From positions 1,178,001 through 1,242,000 of the forward strand of contig NC_013740.1 of assembly GCF_000025305.1 (NCBI RefSeq): DNA of 64,000 nucleotides. The letters run 5' to 3'. The notes under the pieces are model-generated. The model was not told the DNA's origin. It made no database searches and worked only from the letters and a program-made list of their open reading frames with translations. Position 1 is the first letter of the stretch; each line of letters begins with the position of its first letter. This DNA is from Acidaminococcus fermentans DSM 20731 (GTDB taxonomy: Bacteria > Bacillota > Negativicutes > Acidaminococcales > Acidaminococcaceae). Positions 8,956 through 17,411 of the stretch are shown one piece after another. A program made the position numbers and the translations under genes.

Positions 8956-8997
8956 GAAAAAAGCCCGCAATCAATTCGACTGCGGGCCTGCTTTTTT
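8956..8997. terminator. Intrinsic terminator
   Basis: GCCCGCA pairs with TGCGGGC around an 11-base loop, with an A run on the left and CTTTTTTG on the right. It separates the ATP-grasp remnant from the decayed small gene. About 160 bp between it and the remnant hold no gene that I can support. Confidence 0.75.
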
Positions 8998-9154
8998 GTC
9001 CCCTGGGCGGCCGGGGATGGGCTTCCCTGCGGGCAGCCCCTACACCGTTGGAGTCATAGGTTCGTGCATCTAGCGGGAACGCCGGACCTGCGGGTCCTAC
9101 GATATTGCAATAGCTCATTGGATTTCCTCCGTACCGCTCTGCACTCTTCACTCT

Positions 9155-9442
9155 TTACTCTGCACTCACCTTGGGCTGGCTCTCGCCCACCTGCTCCAGT
9201 TCCTTTCGGACATTCTCTGCCGGATAATCCAAGTCTGGATAGGAGAAACCCATTTCGTCCAAATGTCTCTGGACCGCTTCTACATAACCGACCAAAATAT
9301 CTTCCGGCTCAGCCTGCCGCATTTCCGTTGGATTATGAAAAAAGCGGATTTCAGCCCCCAGTTCTTCAAACCCGCACATGGCCTCAAAAAAATTCTTGTT
9401 GTCAGGACGATCCCCTTTGTGTGCCTGTATCCATACTCTCAT
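9155..9442 (-). pseudogene. Truncated R2K-type ATP-grasp gene fused to an integrase tail
   Basis: The first 75 or so residues (MRVWIQAHKGDRPDNKNFFE, later FHNPTEM and HLDEMGFSYPDLDYP) match the N-terminal part of R2K-clade ATP-grasp proteins (DUF4343), which normally exceed 200 residues. The last 20 residues (ENVRKELEQVGESQPKVSAE) instead match the C-terminus of the integrase at 15672-16970 (ENVRKELEQVGEIQPKV). DNA similarity runs 9167-9220 against 15696-15749. So the ATP-grasp gene has been cut and joined to an integrase 3' end. Its start is five bases after the Sel1 gene stop, making it the third gene of that operon. Confidence 0.75.
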
Positions 9443-9447
9443 TTTGT

Positions 9448-11397
9448 TCACTTCCTTTTGTTCACTTCTTGGAAGCATTTTCTTATGCTTTCTATTAATC
9501 CCATGTTTTCTTCATGCGGAATCTCCGAAGTGGGAGAAGTGAAGCTGCTCACCTTAGAACCGGCAGCTTCTTCAGCAGCCTTTAAAGATGCTAAGGCTTT
9601 TTTTGCTTGCTCAATCCCTTGGTCAGAGGTTTTTTTGTACCACTCACGTGCCTTTTCAATCGACCGGGTTACCCCTTTCCCATATCGGTACATACTCCCA
9701 AGATTATATTGTCCACATGCCTCTCCTTGTTCAGCACTCTTTCGATACCACTCAACTGCCTTCTCGTACGACTGCTCCACTCCTTGTCCGTACTCATACA
9801 TAACACCAAGATGGCATTGACCTCTGGCATTTCCTTGTTCTGCTGCCTTACGGTACCACTCTACCGCCTTCTCGTACGACTGCTCTACTCCTTGCCCGTA
9901 CTCATACATAAACCCAAGATTGCATTGACCTCGGGCGTAACCTTGTTCTGCAGCCCGCTGATACCATTTGGCCGCTTCTGTTTGGCTACTAGGAAAACCA
10001 ACTCCACTGTCATACATAAGGCCCTTGACGTTCTCTGCCAAAAAATCCCCCTTATCTGCTAATACAGATATTTCGTTCTTTACTTCTTCAATAGTTTTAT
10101 TTTTCTCTTCTGAAGAATCCGGCATCCGGCTTGCATAATCATATCCTGCAACAGCGTACCCCGCCTCAAAGGATTTCTTATAACACTCCGCTGCCTTTTT
10201 TGAATCTATCGGTACAATTCCATATCCGCCTCCATAGTACTTTCCTAGCATATAGAGTGCCTTCCCATCCTCCTGTTCTGCTGCCTCACGAATGGTATCA
10301 AAAGCCTCCTTGGAATGGTCTTCGACAAACAGACGAGAGAGGGAATCACCTACAGGTTTCAAGAGCTTTTCAGATTTAGCTTCCGACAGGTTAAAAAGCA
10401 GATCCAGAAGAAAATCATACGCTTCTATATCGCATTGCAGGTCCACAGCGGCGCACTGTTTCATGTATTCGTTGACCAACTGGTCTTTGATGGTATCAGG
10501 TGCCATATTTACGCCTATTTTTTTCACACAGGAAACCGTAGTATTTACTACATAATTTTCCCGGTTTTCCAACGCATCCAGCTTATCCAAAGTACCAAGA
10601 GAAATCAGATAGGACGGATCATCAATCGTTTTAAGCTCCTGTTTCCCCAAGAGTTTCTGTTTTAGATTAGGATTTTCTGCAATTTCCTTGATTGTTGCAA
10701 AGAAATTGACTTTCTGATGTGGAGAAATTCCCACTTGCCCCATTGCTGCTTTTAAAAGCAGCAGATCGGACGTCGTCCAGTTGCCGCCTGTAATATCATA
10801 AAAGTCACGGGTCAGGCAGACAATCTTACTTGCATCATCCAGCTCGCTGTATTCTATCCCATCATAGTCAAGATATTCGATAGCATTTTGCCAGTTGAGG
10901 AGCTTCACATTCTTTTCGACCGCGTTCATCCGCATTTCAAGGTTTACAATGTCCCTGCGATTTTTGAGGAAGAACTTGCCCATCATCATGAACTGATTCT
11001 TGAACATCTCATTCGTTGCCTCGATAGACGCGTTCAGTTTATTGTTGATGGCTGTTACCAAGTCAAAAGTCATCATGTTCTGCTCCGCCAGCTTCTGCAG
11101 CGTCACCTGAGAAGCATACCGTGCAGCCCGCATATTACTGTTGATCTTGTCCTGGAGGCGTTTATTGCTTCCGGTAATCCCACCAATCAATCTGCGAAAA
11201 AAGCCTTTATTGGCCAGTTGGCTTGAGGCGTCATCCGCTTCCGTAAGGGCAGCCGTGCATTCAAAGGCAAGCCGATTGATTTCCTGCCGGTTGTTTTTAT
11301 GAGCTCTGATGATACGGTCGATTTCCTGGTTCAGAGCATTCTGCTCCTCTACCGTAAATACGGCATTCCCATCTACAATTGCCAGTTGATTGTCCAT
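9448..11397 (-). CDS. Sel1-repeat protein with long coiled-coil N-terminus
   Basis: 649 residues. The N-terminal third is helical with long coiled-coil stretches (about 15-160) and a short GGITGSN glycine segment. A middle helical domain follows, then several Sel1-like repeats (about 375-590; for example LGFMYEYGQGVEQSYEKAVE, then WYRKAAEQG). Sel1 repeats form superhelical protein-binding scaffolds. No signal peptide or membrane helix is seen, so it is probably cytoplasmic. A GGAGGAG site precedes the ATG. It lies 5 bp after the glycine-zipper membrane protein gene and 5 bp before the truncated ATP-grasp gene. The function is unknown; the pairing suggests a scaffold for the membrane partner. 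Confidence 0.8.
   Translation of the reverse strand: MDNQLAIVDGNAVFTVEEQNALNQEIDRIIRAHKNNRQEINRLAFECTAALTEADDASSQLANKGFFRRLIGGITGSNKRLQDKINSNMRAARYASQVTLQKLAEQNMMTFDLVTAINNKLNASIEATNEMFKNQFMMMGKFFLKNRRDIVNLEMRMNAVEKNVKLLNWQNAIEYLDYDGIEYSELDDASKIVCLTRDFYDITGGNWTTSDLLLLKAAMGQVGISPHQKVNFFATIKEIAENPNLKQKLLGKQELKTIDDPSYLISLGTLDKLDALENRENYVVNTTVSCVKKIGVNMAPDTIKDQLVNEYMKQCAAVDLQCDIEAYDFLLDLLFNLSEAKSEKLLKPVGDSLSRLFVEDHSKEAFDTIREAAEQEDGKALYMLGKYYGGGYGIVPIDSKKAAECYKKSFEAGYAVAGYDYASRMPDSSEEKNKTIEEVKNEISVLADKGDFLAENVKGLMYDSGVGFPSSQTEAAKWYQRAAEQGYARGQCNLGFMYEYGQGVEQSYEKAVEWYRKAAEQGNARGQCHLGVMYEYGQGVEQSYEKAVEWYRKSAEQGEACGQYNLGSMYRYGKGVTRSIEKAREWYKKTSDQGIEQAKKALASLKAAEEAAGSKVSSFTSPTSEIPHEENMGLIESIRKCFQEVNKRK
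9748..9963. repeat. Two near-identical 108-bp tandem units encoding Sel1 repeats
   Basis: Units at 9748-9855 and 9856-9963 encode 36-residue Sel1 repeats and are almost identical in DNA, including third codon positions (shared GCCTTCTCGTACGACTGCTC block and GTACTCATACATAA block). This points to recent duplication or gene conversion and to possible copy-number variation. Confidence 0.8.
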
Positions 11398-11402
11398 AGC
11401 CT

Positions 11403-13118
11403 TTACTCCTCCACAAGTTCGTCCAGTGCATTTTTCAGCTCGGTTAATTCTTTTTCCTGCCGCCTAACTTTTTCAGTGTGTCTTTCCTCATCACGTTTCA
11501 TTCTTGATAGAAACATCTCCTGCTGCAAGCCAACCAGGTTCATTTGCTTTGTCGCGTACCAGGCCTTATCAGCCGCGTGCTTAGAAATATCCCTACCCAG
11601 CAGTTGCTTTCCCATAGCGACAGTATCCACCTGTATTCCTTTCAGATGGTTCTGCAAGGCAACCGGATTTTTTCCCAGTTCCAAAATCCTGCCAAGTCCT
11701 TCCATAAAATCGCTATTCTCCGGAATTAGGATCCGGGTACGGAGCCTTACAATCTTATCAATGATTTCTCTCAGAAGCTCGTCGGCGAACTGCTTTCTGT
11801 CCTTGCTGGCAAACATCTGGAGTAGTTTATCTTGTACAAGCTGGACATTAAGATCTTCTAAAACAAGGTTGACTTCTTCCTCATCCAGCAAATACTCCTG
11901 AGCCAGTACTACGAATCTGTCATTCAGGATTCTTACCATTGCGACCGCATCGTCCTCAATGAAATGCCCCAGAACACTATCCGCTCCCTTTCCCGCGAGC
12001 ATACCGCCTGCTATGCCACCGATGATTGCTCCTGCGGGTCCTCCAAGTGCGCCCCCTGCTGCAGCCCCTGCATAGGCCCCACCCATACTGATACCCAGTG
12101 TAGTAACATTTTTAAAGAGCTGTTTCCCCGAAATCTTGCCACTAAAGAAATGACTGATGTCAGAAGCAGAAAGAACGATTGTAAATACTGCAGAAGTAAT
12201 GATATTACTGCTCCACAGTTTTGCCAGATTGCCCGCCGTTCCCCTGCCATAGAACAGGGCCCCGTTTTTCATGGCAGATACCAGGGATTTTCTTATTGCC
12301 GGTGGAAGTGCCTTGATGGCACCAATTACTGGTTGCTGGATAGCCGCGTTAAGGGATGTCCTCGTCAGCTGAGCAGAAATGACGGAGCTGATGAAAGCAG
12401 CACCGCCGCATTGAAGCCCAACGTACATGGCGTTATCAATGGATTGCTCCACACTTTGCCCAGACCACATACTCCTTGCAAATGTGATCACAGCAGAAAT
12501 ACCAAACGCGCTTTTGGCAATGACTGCCCCGTGCGTAGCATCAAAGACGAGAGAATCTATTGTACCGGCTTTGGCAATGTTACAGGCCTGCTGATAGGTA
12601 ACATTCCCTTTGCGTACAAGCTTAGTCGCAGCATCTGGATCCTTCACACCTGGCACTTTGCCCTCGGCGATTTTTCTGCGCATAAGCTGAACGGCTTCGT
12701 TATATTGGTCGCTGGGTACTTCGAGCTGCATTGGTGTTCCGTTTCTATCAATGTATCTGTAGTATTTCGTCTGGGGGTTAAATGCTGCATTGACGGAAGC
12801 CTGGGCAGTTTGACAGTACTTGCTCTGGATGAGCATTCCATCCACCAGCCGATCTGCACCATTTTTAGCATTGTCGTTGCCAACAATTTGTGCGTTTTTT
12901 CCTCCCATACTGTCAATAAGGTCGTTTGCCTGCTCCGCAGCAAATCCCTGCCCCTGTCTGGCATTAAACCGTAACATCTGTTCGTTGTGTGCGGCACTAT
13001 CCATTGATCCATAAAGAGAACCGCCAATTTTACCAGTATCTACTTTTTCTTGTTCGTTGGCATTTTTCCGCAGCTTCTCGGCAAGGCCACTATTTTGATG
13101 GTATATTTTTTTCTCCAT
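11403..13118 (-). CDS. Glycine-zipper membrane protein
   Basis: About 571 residues from the ATG at 13118, which has GGGGGG upstream; a longer frame to 13271 lacks a ribosome site. The N-terminus is hydrophilic (MEKKIYHQNSGLAEKLRKNA). Several hydrophobic helices occupy the middle, including a glycine-zipper hairpin (AYAGAAAGGALGGPAGAIIG then GIAGGMLAGKG). The C-terminus is a charged coiled coil (RMKRDEERHTEKVRRQEKEL). Glycine zippers occur in pore-forming and membrane-inserting proteins. First gene of an operon with the Sel1 protein. No named family recognised. Confidence 0.75.
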   Translation of the reverse strand: MEKKIYHQNSGLAEKLRKNANEQEKVDTGKIGGSLYGSMDSAAHNEQMLRFNARQGQGFAAEQANDLIDSMGGKNAQIVGNDNAKNGADRLVDGMLIQSKYCQTAQASVNAAFNPQTKYYRYIDRNGTPMQLEVPSDQYNEAVQLMRRKIAEGKVPGVKDPDAATKLVRKGNVTYQQACNIAKAGTIDSLVFDATHGAVIAKSAFGISAVITFARSMWSGQSVEQSIDNAMYVGLQCGGAAFISSVISAQLTRTSLNAAIQQPVIGAIKALPPAIRKSLVSAMKNGALFYGRGTAGNLAKLWSSNIITSAVFTIVLSASDISHFFSGKISGKQLFKNVTTLGISMGGAYAGAAAGGALGGPAGAIIGGIAGGMLAGKGADSVLGHFIEDDAVAMVRILNDRFVVLAQEYLLDEEEVNLVLEDLNVQLVQDKLLQMFASKDRKQFADELLREIIDKIVRLRTRILIPENSDFMEGLGRILELGKNPVALQNHLKGIQVDTVAMGKQLLGRDISKHAADKAWYATKQMNLVGLQQEMFLSRMKRDEERHTEKVRRQEKELTELKNALDELVEE

Positions 13119-13200
13119 ATGTAACCCCCCGCAAATCAACATGTACGTAGATGAGTGTTCTGGCACAAAGCCATTTCCACTTCTCCCTGCATTTACACTT

Positions 13201-13209
13201 ATTATAACA
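13201..13209 (-). promoter_or_regulatory. Extended -10 promoter for the glycine-zipper operon
   Basis: On the minus strand TGTTATAAT is an extended -10 element (TGN plus a consensus TATAAT), 83 bp before the start codon at 13118. No good -35 hexamer stands at 17 bp, as is common for extended -10 promoters. Confidence 0.45.
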
Positions 13210-13245
13210 TAGGCAATGTGCAAATTTTGGGACAACAAGAAAAAA

Positions 13246-13278
13246 GGACCGTGGCAGGGTCTTCCTACCACGGTTTCC
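13246..13278. terminator. Terminator hairpin
   Basis: GGACCGTGG pairs with CCACGGTTTCC across a short loop containing CAGGGTCTTCCTA. It resembles the GCCATGG(CAGG) hairpins at 17.3, 19.9 and 20.6 kb and separates the IS66 remnant from the glycine-zipper operon promoter. Confidence 0.5.
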
Positions 13279-13396
13279 TTCTTTTCGGGACCATTTTCAC
13301 TTGCAATTCTGCTTCAACGCCGTCGATGGATTTCCGCATGTCCGTATATCCACAGGCAAGGTAGATATGGTCGGCCGTGAGATGGCGGATTAAACA
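13265..13396 (-). pseudogene. IS66 TnpB N-terminal fragment
   Basis: The reading frame encodes LTADHIYLACGYTDMRKSID followed by GVEAELQV and an early TAG. YLACGYTDMRKSIDG is the hallmark N-terminus of IS66 TnpB (Orf2). The rest of TnpB and all of the TnpC transposase are gone, so this is the dead end of an IS66 element. Confidence 0.8.
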
Positions 13397-13467
13397 TTAT
13401 CTGGAGTGTATCTTTGAAAGAGGCAGCCCAGATCAGACATGATACGTTGCGTACGGGTATTTTAAGT

Positions 13468-13583
13468 CCGTTGCCCCTTCGGGAAATCTATAACAAATAT
13501 GCTCCCAGCTATCAACAGGTCCATCAGACCAGGCTGTTGACATCTGGGAGCATATTTGTTGGAATCTAGGTAAGGGGCAACGG
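13468..13583. repeat. 116-bp imperfect palindrome (MITE-like)
   Basis: Outer arms CCGTTGCCCCTT (13468-13479) and AAGGGGCAACGG (13572-13583) are perfect, inner 17-bp arms AACAAATATGCTCCCAG (13492-13508) and CTGGGAGCATATTTGTT (13544-13560) are perfect, and a third short pair, CAACAG/CTGTTG, lies near the tip. It sits between the IS66 TnpA and TnpB remnants, as an inserted miniature element would. The transcript would fold into one long hairpin. Confidence 0.75.
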
Positions 13584-13631
13584 GAAACCATCGGACTACG
13601 TAAAGGACTTATCCTGGATGGACTCCATATA

Positions 13632-13997
13632 TTAACACAGAAACACATCTTTCAGCACCTGCAGCATGCGCTGCAGCTCTGATGCAGAGATTCCTGCTGG
13701 GATTTCCAGAGAAGCAGGCCCTACATGAACAACCATATTTCCGCAGGGATGGTGTTCCTCCCGCGCCTGAGAGACGGCGGCAAATTGGGTCGTTGGGCAG
13801 GCAGAAGCATTGGGATTTGCATTGGCCAGCAGCACTTCCTCCCTCATTTCTTTAATCCAGTAGTACATGGCATGATGGCTTATCTGACGGGAACGGCAGA
13901 ATGCCTTGACAGACAGTCCGCTTTCCTGCTGCTCCTTCACCATGTGGATCCAGTATTCCAGAGCCTGCTGATGTTTTATGTTTTGGATTTTACTCAA
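13632..13997 (-). pseudogene. IS66 TnpA-type accessory gene, orphaned
   Basis: The product (about 121 residues from a TTG with GGAGG seven bases upstream) has the IS66 TnpA helix-turn-helix pattern QQALEYWIHMVKEQQESGLS, then VKAFCRSRQISHHAMYYWIK. TnpA is an accessory DNA-binding protein needed with TnpB and TnpC. Here only a TnpB stub remains downstream, separated by a palindromic insertion, so the gene is unlikely to act. Confidence 0.75.
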
Positions 13998-14331
13998 AAA
14001 ACCACCTCCAGGAATGAGTAGCACGAATGGCTCGAAAAAAGCGACAATCTCTACGCCGTAGGGAATTTCGTTCTTTTCGTGTGACATTTTCTACATTCGT
14101 ATTATCTCAAACTGGAGGTGGGGATTCCATACACCGGATTTTTAAGCGCTTACGGTTAAGTACCTTTTGGGAGCAAAAAAAGCCGGTATGGAACTCCTTC
14201 CCGATGCTCCACACCAGCTTTTCTCATGCAATCTTCTGTTTTACACCTGTGAGGTAGAGTTAGTTACAAACAGCTGCTCATCATTACGAAAATGAATATA
14301 CATTAACAATCTATCCACTTAATCAATTCCC
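13998..14331. other. Gene-free stretch beside IS66 remnant
   Basis: I see no supported gene. A weak hairpin (AGCCGGTATGGA with CCACACCAGCTTTT) at about 14177-14220 could be a terminator. The string ACACCGGATTTTTAAGCG near 14131 recurs with small changes near 55281 (ACACCGGATTATTAAGCG), a short dispersed repeat. Confidence 0.4.
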
Positions 14332-14590
14332 TTACAATTTTTGAAAGCATCTTTTTATATCTGCTTCATTTAACGTTGATAGGTCTTTTGGAAGTGTTTT
14401 TAATCCTGTTAAGCGATTTGCTTGAAAGGCTATGGCCTTCTCCAAAATGGTACGAACGGTTTGGGCATTTCCAAAAGTATCATCTTTTTACCCTTTATCA
14501 GATTAGTAAGACTTTCTTTTAACAAATCCCTTCTACTGTCGGTAATATGATATGCGTATTTATTATAACAGAAAATGAGGGCTCTGCATC
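14332..14590 (-). pseudogene. C-terminal remnant of a SpoVK/CbxX-type AAA ATPase
   Basis: One frame gives DTFGNAQTVRTILEKAIAFQ then ANRLTGLKTLPKDLSTLNEA and DIKRCF to a TAA at 14332. This matches the sensor-2/lid end of SpoVK/CbxX AAA proteins (GNAR-VR-E-A--QA-RL). Upstream the frame shifts and continues as YAYHITDSRRDLLKESLTNL, also typical of that region. The Walker motifs are absent. It is a short relic with one visible frameshift. Confidence 0.6.
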
Positions 14591-14600
14591 TTTAACCAAA

Positions 14601-14642
14601 AAGAAAAGACCTACAACTGTTTAGACTGTCGGTCTTTTCTTC
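14601..14642. terminator. Bidirectional terminator
   Basis: AAGAAAAGACC pairs with GGTCTTTTCTT around a 19-base spacer, flanked by A and T runs. It ends the secreted-protein gene at 14675-15529. Confidence 0.7.
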
Positions 14643-14674
14643 TTATTCAACTACACTTGGAAACGTTACTGTTA

Positions 14675-15529
14675 TTATTCATTTTTGTAATTATTCGATC
14701 GCCTGTTTGATTTTTGAAATACTTTTTTCTTCTTTTCCTTTTTTAAATCATGTTTTACGGCATTTCCATTAGTATCATATAAAACTAATCGTTTCTTTCC
14801 TTCTGATGTTATATAAAATTTTTTATCTTTAAACATCTTGAAAGCAGCGTTATAAATAGCCTCTTCTCTTGATTCAGGTATAATTTCTTCTGGTCCCCTG
14901 CCAATAATAATCTTATGTTTATTAAATTCACAACCAAAGCCCCTGATGGAAAGAATTTGATCCACTACCTGCTTCATTGCACTTTTATCGCTGCTTTCAA
15001 GAACATCTTTAGTCTTAAAAAATGCTCTAAAATAATTTATGTCCTTGAAGTAAACATTTGCGTCAGGTGTTATATAATACAATTTTCCATTAAACTGGCC
15101 AATGTAGTTCCATTGGATGGGCTTATCTCCATATACTTTAGGAATTTTTAAATAGGAAGAAACTCTATCTGCTAAGTCTTTTTCATATCCTTCCGGCGAA
15201 ATCCCATTAGGTATCAAGACTTTATTTGCTTTCTTCAAATGTGAAGTTTGTTGATTAACTTGGCTTCCTTCTTCTAATCTAATATAGCTTTTAATTTCAT
15301 AGTCCAACAAGTATTTACTTATTATGAACGTTCCAGGTTCATCTAAGGCTTCTGATTTTACCCATACAACTGCTTTTCTCTTTTGAGGATTATATTGAAT
15401 TGATTTTTTATCAAAGAAAGAATTCAAATGAAAAGGATTTTGGTAAAACCATTCCCATCTGTTATCATTGGCATACGTGAAAATTGGTATCATCATCAGG
15501 TATATGGCAATGAATATTGTCTTGAGCAT
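14675..15529 (-). CDS. Secreted protein with Adhesin_E-like N-terminal region
   Basis: About 284 residues from the ATG at 15529 (AGGAGG upstream), with a signal peptide (MLKTIFIAIYLMMIPIFTYA). The mature N-terminus (NRWEWFYQNPFHLNSFFDKK, then SIQYNPQKRKAVVWVK) follows the pattern of the two short secreted proteins at 17.4 and 19.4 kb and of the surface-adhesin E family: tryptophan strand, aspartate, S/T-I, then a V-W-hydrophobic strand. A Lys-rich C-terminus (residues about 255-284) is extra. It probably acts in the periplasm or at the outer surface; the role is unknown. Confidence 0.65.
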   Translation of the reverse strand: MLKTIFIAIYLMMIPIFTYANDNRWEWFYQNPFHLNSFFDKKSIQYNPQKRKAVVWVKSEALDEPGTFIISKYLLDYEIKSYIRLEEGSQVNQQTSHLKKANKVLIPNGISPEGYEKDLADRVSSYLKIPKVYGDKPIQWNYIGQFNGKLYYITPDANVYFKDINYFRAFFKTKDVLESSDKSAMKQVVDQILSIRGFGCEFNKHKIIIGRGPEEIIPESREEAIYNAAFKMFKDKKFYITSEGKKRLVLYDTNGNAVKHDLKKEKKKKVFQKSNRRSNNYKNE

Positions 15530-15671
15530 TTTAGCCTCCTGTTTCCATGAATTAGTTAAGTCTAAATTGAAAACTTGTAATTTTATTGTAACAGAAAAAA
15601 ATTTACTTTTCACTAAAAAAATAAAGACCCTCAATGAAATGATTTATGGGCCTTTATTTTACGTTAATTTA

Positions 15672-16970
15672 TCACGCCTTATTGGGAAACCGGATCACCT
15701 TGGGCTGGATTTCTCCCACCTGCTCCAGTTCTTTCCGTACGTTTTCCATCTCCTTCTGCTGCCGTATCTGGATCAGTTCCACTTCCTTTTGGGCATCATC
15801 GAACTTGATATGGGTGTACACATTGAGGGTGATGGAAATGTCGCTGTGGCCCATCAGGTACTGGAGGGTCTTGGCACTGACCCCGGACAGAGCCATATTG
15901 GTGCAGTAGGTGTGGCGGCAGACATGAGGTGTAACTTTTGGAAGCTGATATTTATAGATGCGGTTGTATTTATTCACGATTTGCTTAAAATAATGTTCCC
16001 AATGCAAGGCTACCATTGGATTCCCATTTTTATCATAAAAGAGAAATTTACCAACGCCATCGATGATGGGTTCTACCTTCGGAGGTCTTCTGCGCTGCAG
16101 GATGGTCACAAAGCATTGGTAAACCTCATCCGTCATGGGCAGCAGCCTGGCTCCGGCCTTGGTTTTTGTAGAAAGGATGTAGTACTTCCTCTCGTTCCCT
16201 TTCTGGAGCTGCTTGTCCACGTTGATTGTTCTTTTTTCCAAGTCGATATCGTTTACCGTCAATCCGCAAAATTCCGAGATCCGCAGCCCAGTATGGAACA
16301 GGATGAAAATTCCCTCATAATATCTACAATAATACTCGTCATTCTTTACGAAATCCAGGAAAATCCGCATATCTCTTTTGGAAAGAGCTTCCCTTCTCAC
16401 ACTGTCGTTGATCAAGACCTCTTTCATTTCGAAATTAAAGGGATTTCTCCACAAGATTTCATCATCTACAGCCATTTGGAAGGCGGGCCGCACCACACCC
16501 CGGATGCTGTGAATGGAACTGTATCCCTTTCCTTCGGACTGCAATTTGATCAGCCATAATTTGGCATCGGACATTTTCACTTTCCCAATGGCTTTCTGGG
16601 CAAAGCGTTCTTTCTTCAGGGCATTGACCACGAACTTGTAGTTGCTCAGGGTATTGGGTTTGACACCCTTTTTCAGCATCAGGTACCGCTGGACCAGTTC
16701 CAGGACGGTCATGGAATCCGAATGGGCATTGGGGCAGATCACCAGTTTCACTTCCAGGCTGTCTTCCATTTCCCGGAGGGATAGGCAGGGTTTCCGTCCC
16801 GGCGGCAAGGGATCCGTAGGCTCCAGCTTCCAGCTGTACAGGAATTTCGGCCGCCCGTTCACCATATATTTGAACTGATACTTTCCATCGATCCGCACGG
16901 ACTCTCCCGCCCGTAAGATCCTTCTTTTCTTGTCCCGGCGCACACGGCCCCGCATATGGATTTTTTTCAT
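15672..16970 (-). CDS. Tyrosine recombinase/integrase
   Basis: 432 residues: basic N-terminal region, SAM-like core-binding domain (about 85-175) and a catalytic domain with the full tyrosine-recombinase set, R230 (HTGLRISEF), K about 270, H349 and R352 (HVCRHTY), H375 (MGHSD) and Y385 (NVYTHI). This resembles Tn916/phage-type integrases. It is transcribed with the small excisionase gene just upstream, the usual int-xis arrangement at an element end. Its last 20 residues recur as the tail of a broken gene at 9155. Confidence 0.93.
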   Translation of the reverse strand: MKKIHMRGRVRRDKKRRILRAGESVRIDGKYQFKYMVNGRPKFLYSWKLEPTDPLPPGRKPCLSLREMEDSLEVKLVICPNAHSDSMTVLELVQRYLMLKKGVKPNTLSNYKFVVNALKKERFAQKAIGKVKMSDAKLWLIKLQSEGKGYSSIHSIRGVVRPAFQMAVDDEILWRNPFNFEMKEVLINDSVRREALSKRDMRIFLDFVKNDEYYCRYYEGIFILFHTGLRISEFCGLTVNDIDLEKRTINVDKQLQKGNERKYYILSTKTKAGARLLPMTDEVYQCFVTILQRRRPPKVEPIIDGVGKFLFYDKNGNPMVALHWEHYFKQIVNKYNRIYKYQLPKVTPHVCRHTYCTNMALSGVSAKTLQYLMGHSDISITLNVYTHIKFDDAQKEVELIQIRQQKEMENVRKELEQVGEIQPKVIRFPNKA

Positions 16971-17034
16971 TGGTTTTCCCCTTTCTCCTTGTTTGGCATC
17001 CTAATTCATCACTCCAAATGTCAAATAAGTCAAC

Positions 17035-17238
17035 TTAAATACAGGACGTCTGGCGGAGGAACTTTTCAAACTCCTCCCGGATGATCAGCACCTTCCGTCC
17101 ATTCCAGACCAAAAACTCCGCTCCAGGGTGTTCCGCCGCAATCCGCCGCAGCCGCTTTTCCCCAATGTGGAAATACTGTCTGGCCTCCTTCACGGTCAGA
17201 GCGTACCTCTGGTTGATGGGGATTTCTTTACTTTCCAT
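17035..17238 (-). CDS. Excisionase (Xis)
   Basis: 67 residues, MESKEIPINQRYALTVKEAR then QYFHIGEKRLRRIAAEHP, a winged-helix MerR-like excisionase of Tn916 Xis type that bends DNA and directs the integrase toward excision. The ATG at 17238 follows AGGAGG. It precedes the integrase by 64 bp. Its promoter region carries the first copy of the GTACTTA-N13-TGTCCTGTTA motif. Confidence 0.85.
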   Translation of the reverse strand: MESKEIPINQRYALTVKEARQYFHIGEKRLRRIAAEHPGAEFLVWNGRKVLIIREEFEKFLRQTSCI

Positions 17239-17273
17239 AATTTCAAACCTCCTGTTCTGTCTGTTTCTACTGG

Positions 17274-17303
17274 TAACAGGACAGGAAAGGGGGAAATAAG
17301 TAC
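17274..17303 (-). promoter_or_regulatory. Shared phage control motif, copy 1 (xis)
   Basis: Read on the minus strand: GTACTTA, 13 bp, TGTCCTGTTA, lying 36 bp before the xis start codon. Identical blocks with identical spacing occur at 42283-42312 and 48393-48422. Probably a promoter or regulator site common to the element. Confidence 0.7.
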
Positions 17304-17320
17304 TTTTTCCACGAAAAAAA

Positions 17321-17348
17321 GCCATGGCAGGATTTTTTCCACCATGGC
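17321..17348. terminator. GCCATGG-family terminator hairpin
   Basis: GCCATGG with a CAGG extension pairs with CCACCATGGC, preceded by an A run and followed by TCTCTTTATT. One of several look-alike hairpins in the 13-21 kb region. It lies between xis and the secreted-protein gene. Confidence 0.65.
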
Positions 17349-17411
17349 TCTCTTTATTACTGCACAAAAAATGCAGACTTTGCTCGTTCCGTATGAAAAT
17401 TTCCTTGTATT

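Noticed and set aside
9748-9963. CRISPR-like spacing of repeats
   Set aside because: Repeats are contiguous 108-bp coding units of a Sel1 protein, with no spacers and no cas genes.
11964-12974. Plus-strand frame of 336 codons opposite the glycine-zipper gene
   Set aside because: Cysteine- and serine-rich antisense translation without start signals.
15696-15749. Integrase tail as the attachment core
   Set aside because: The duplicated tail at 9167-9220 is only about 83% similar; true att cores are identical, so it more likely reflects an old recombination or related integrase.
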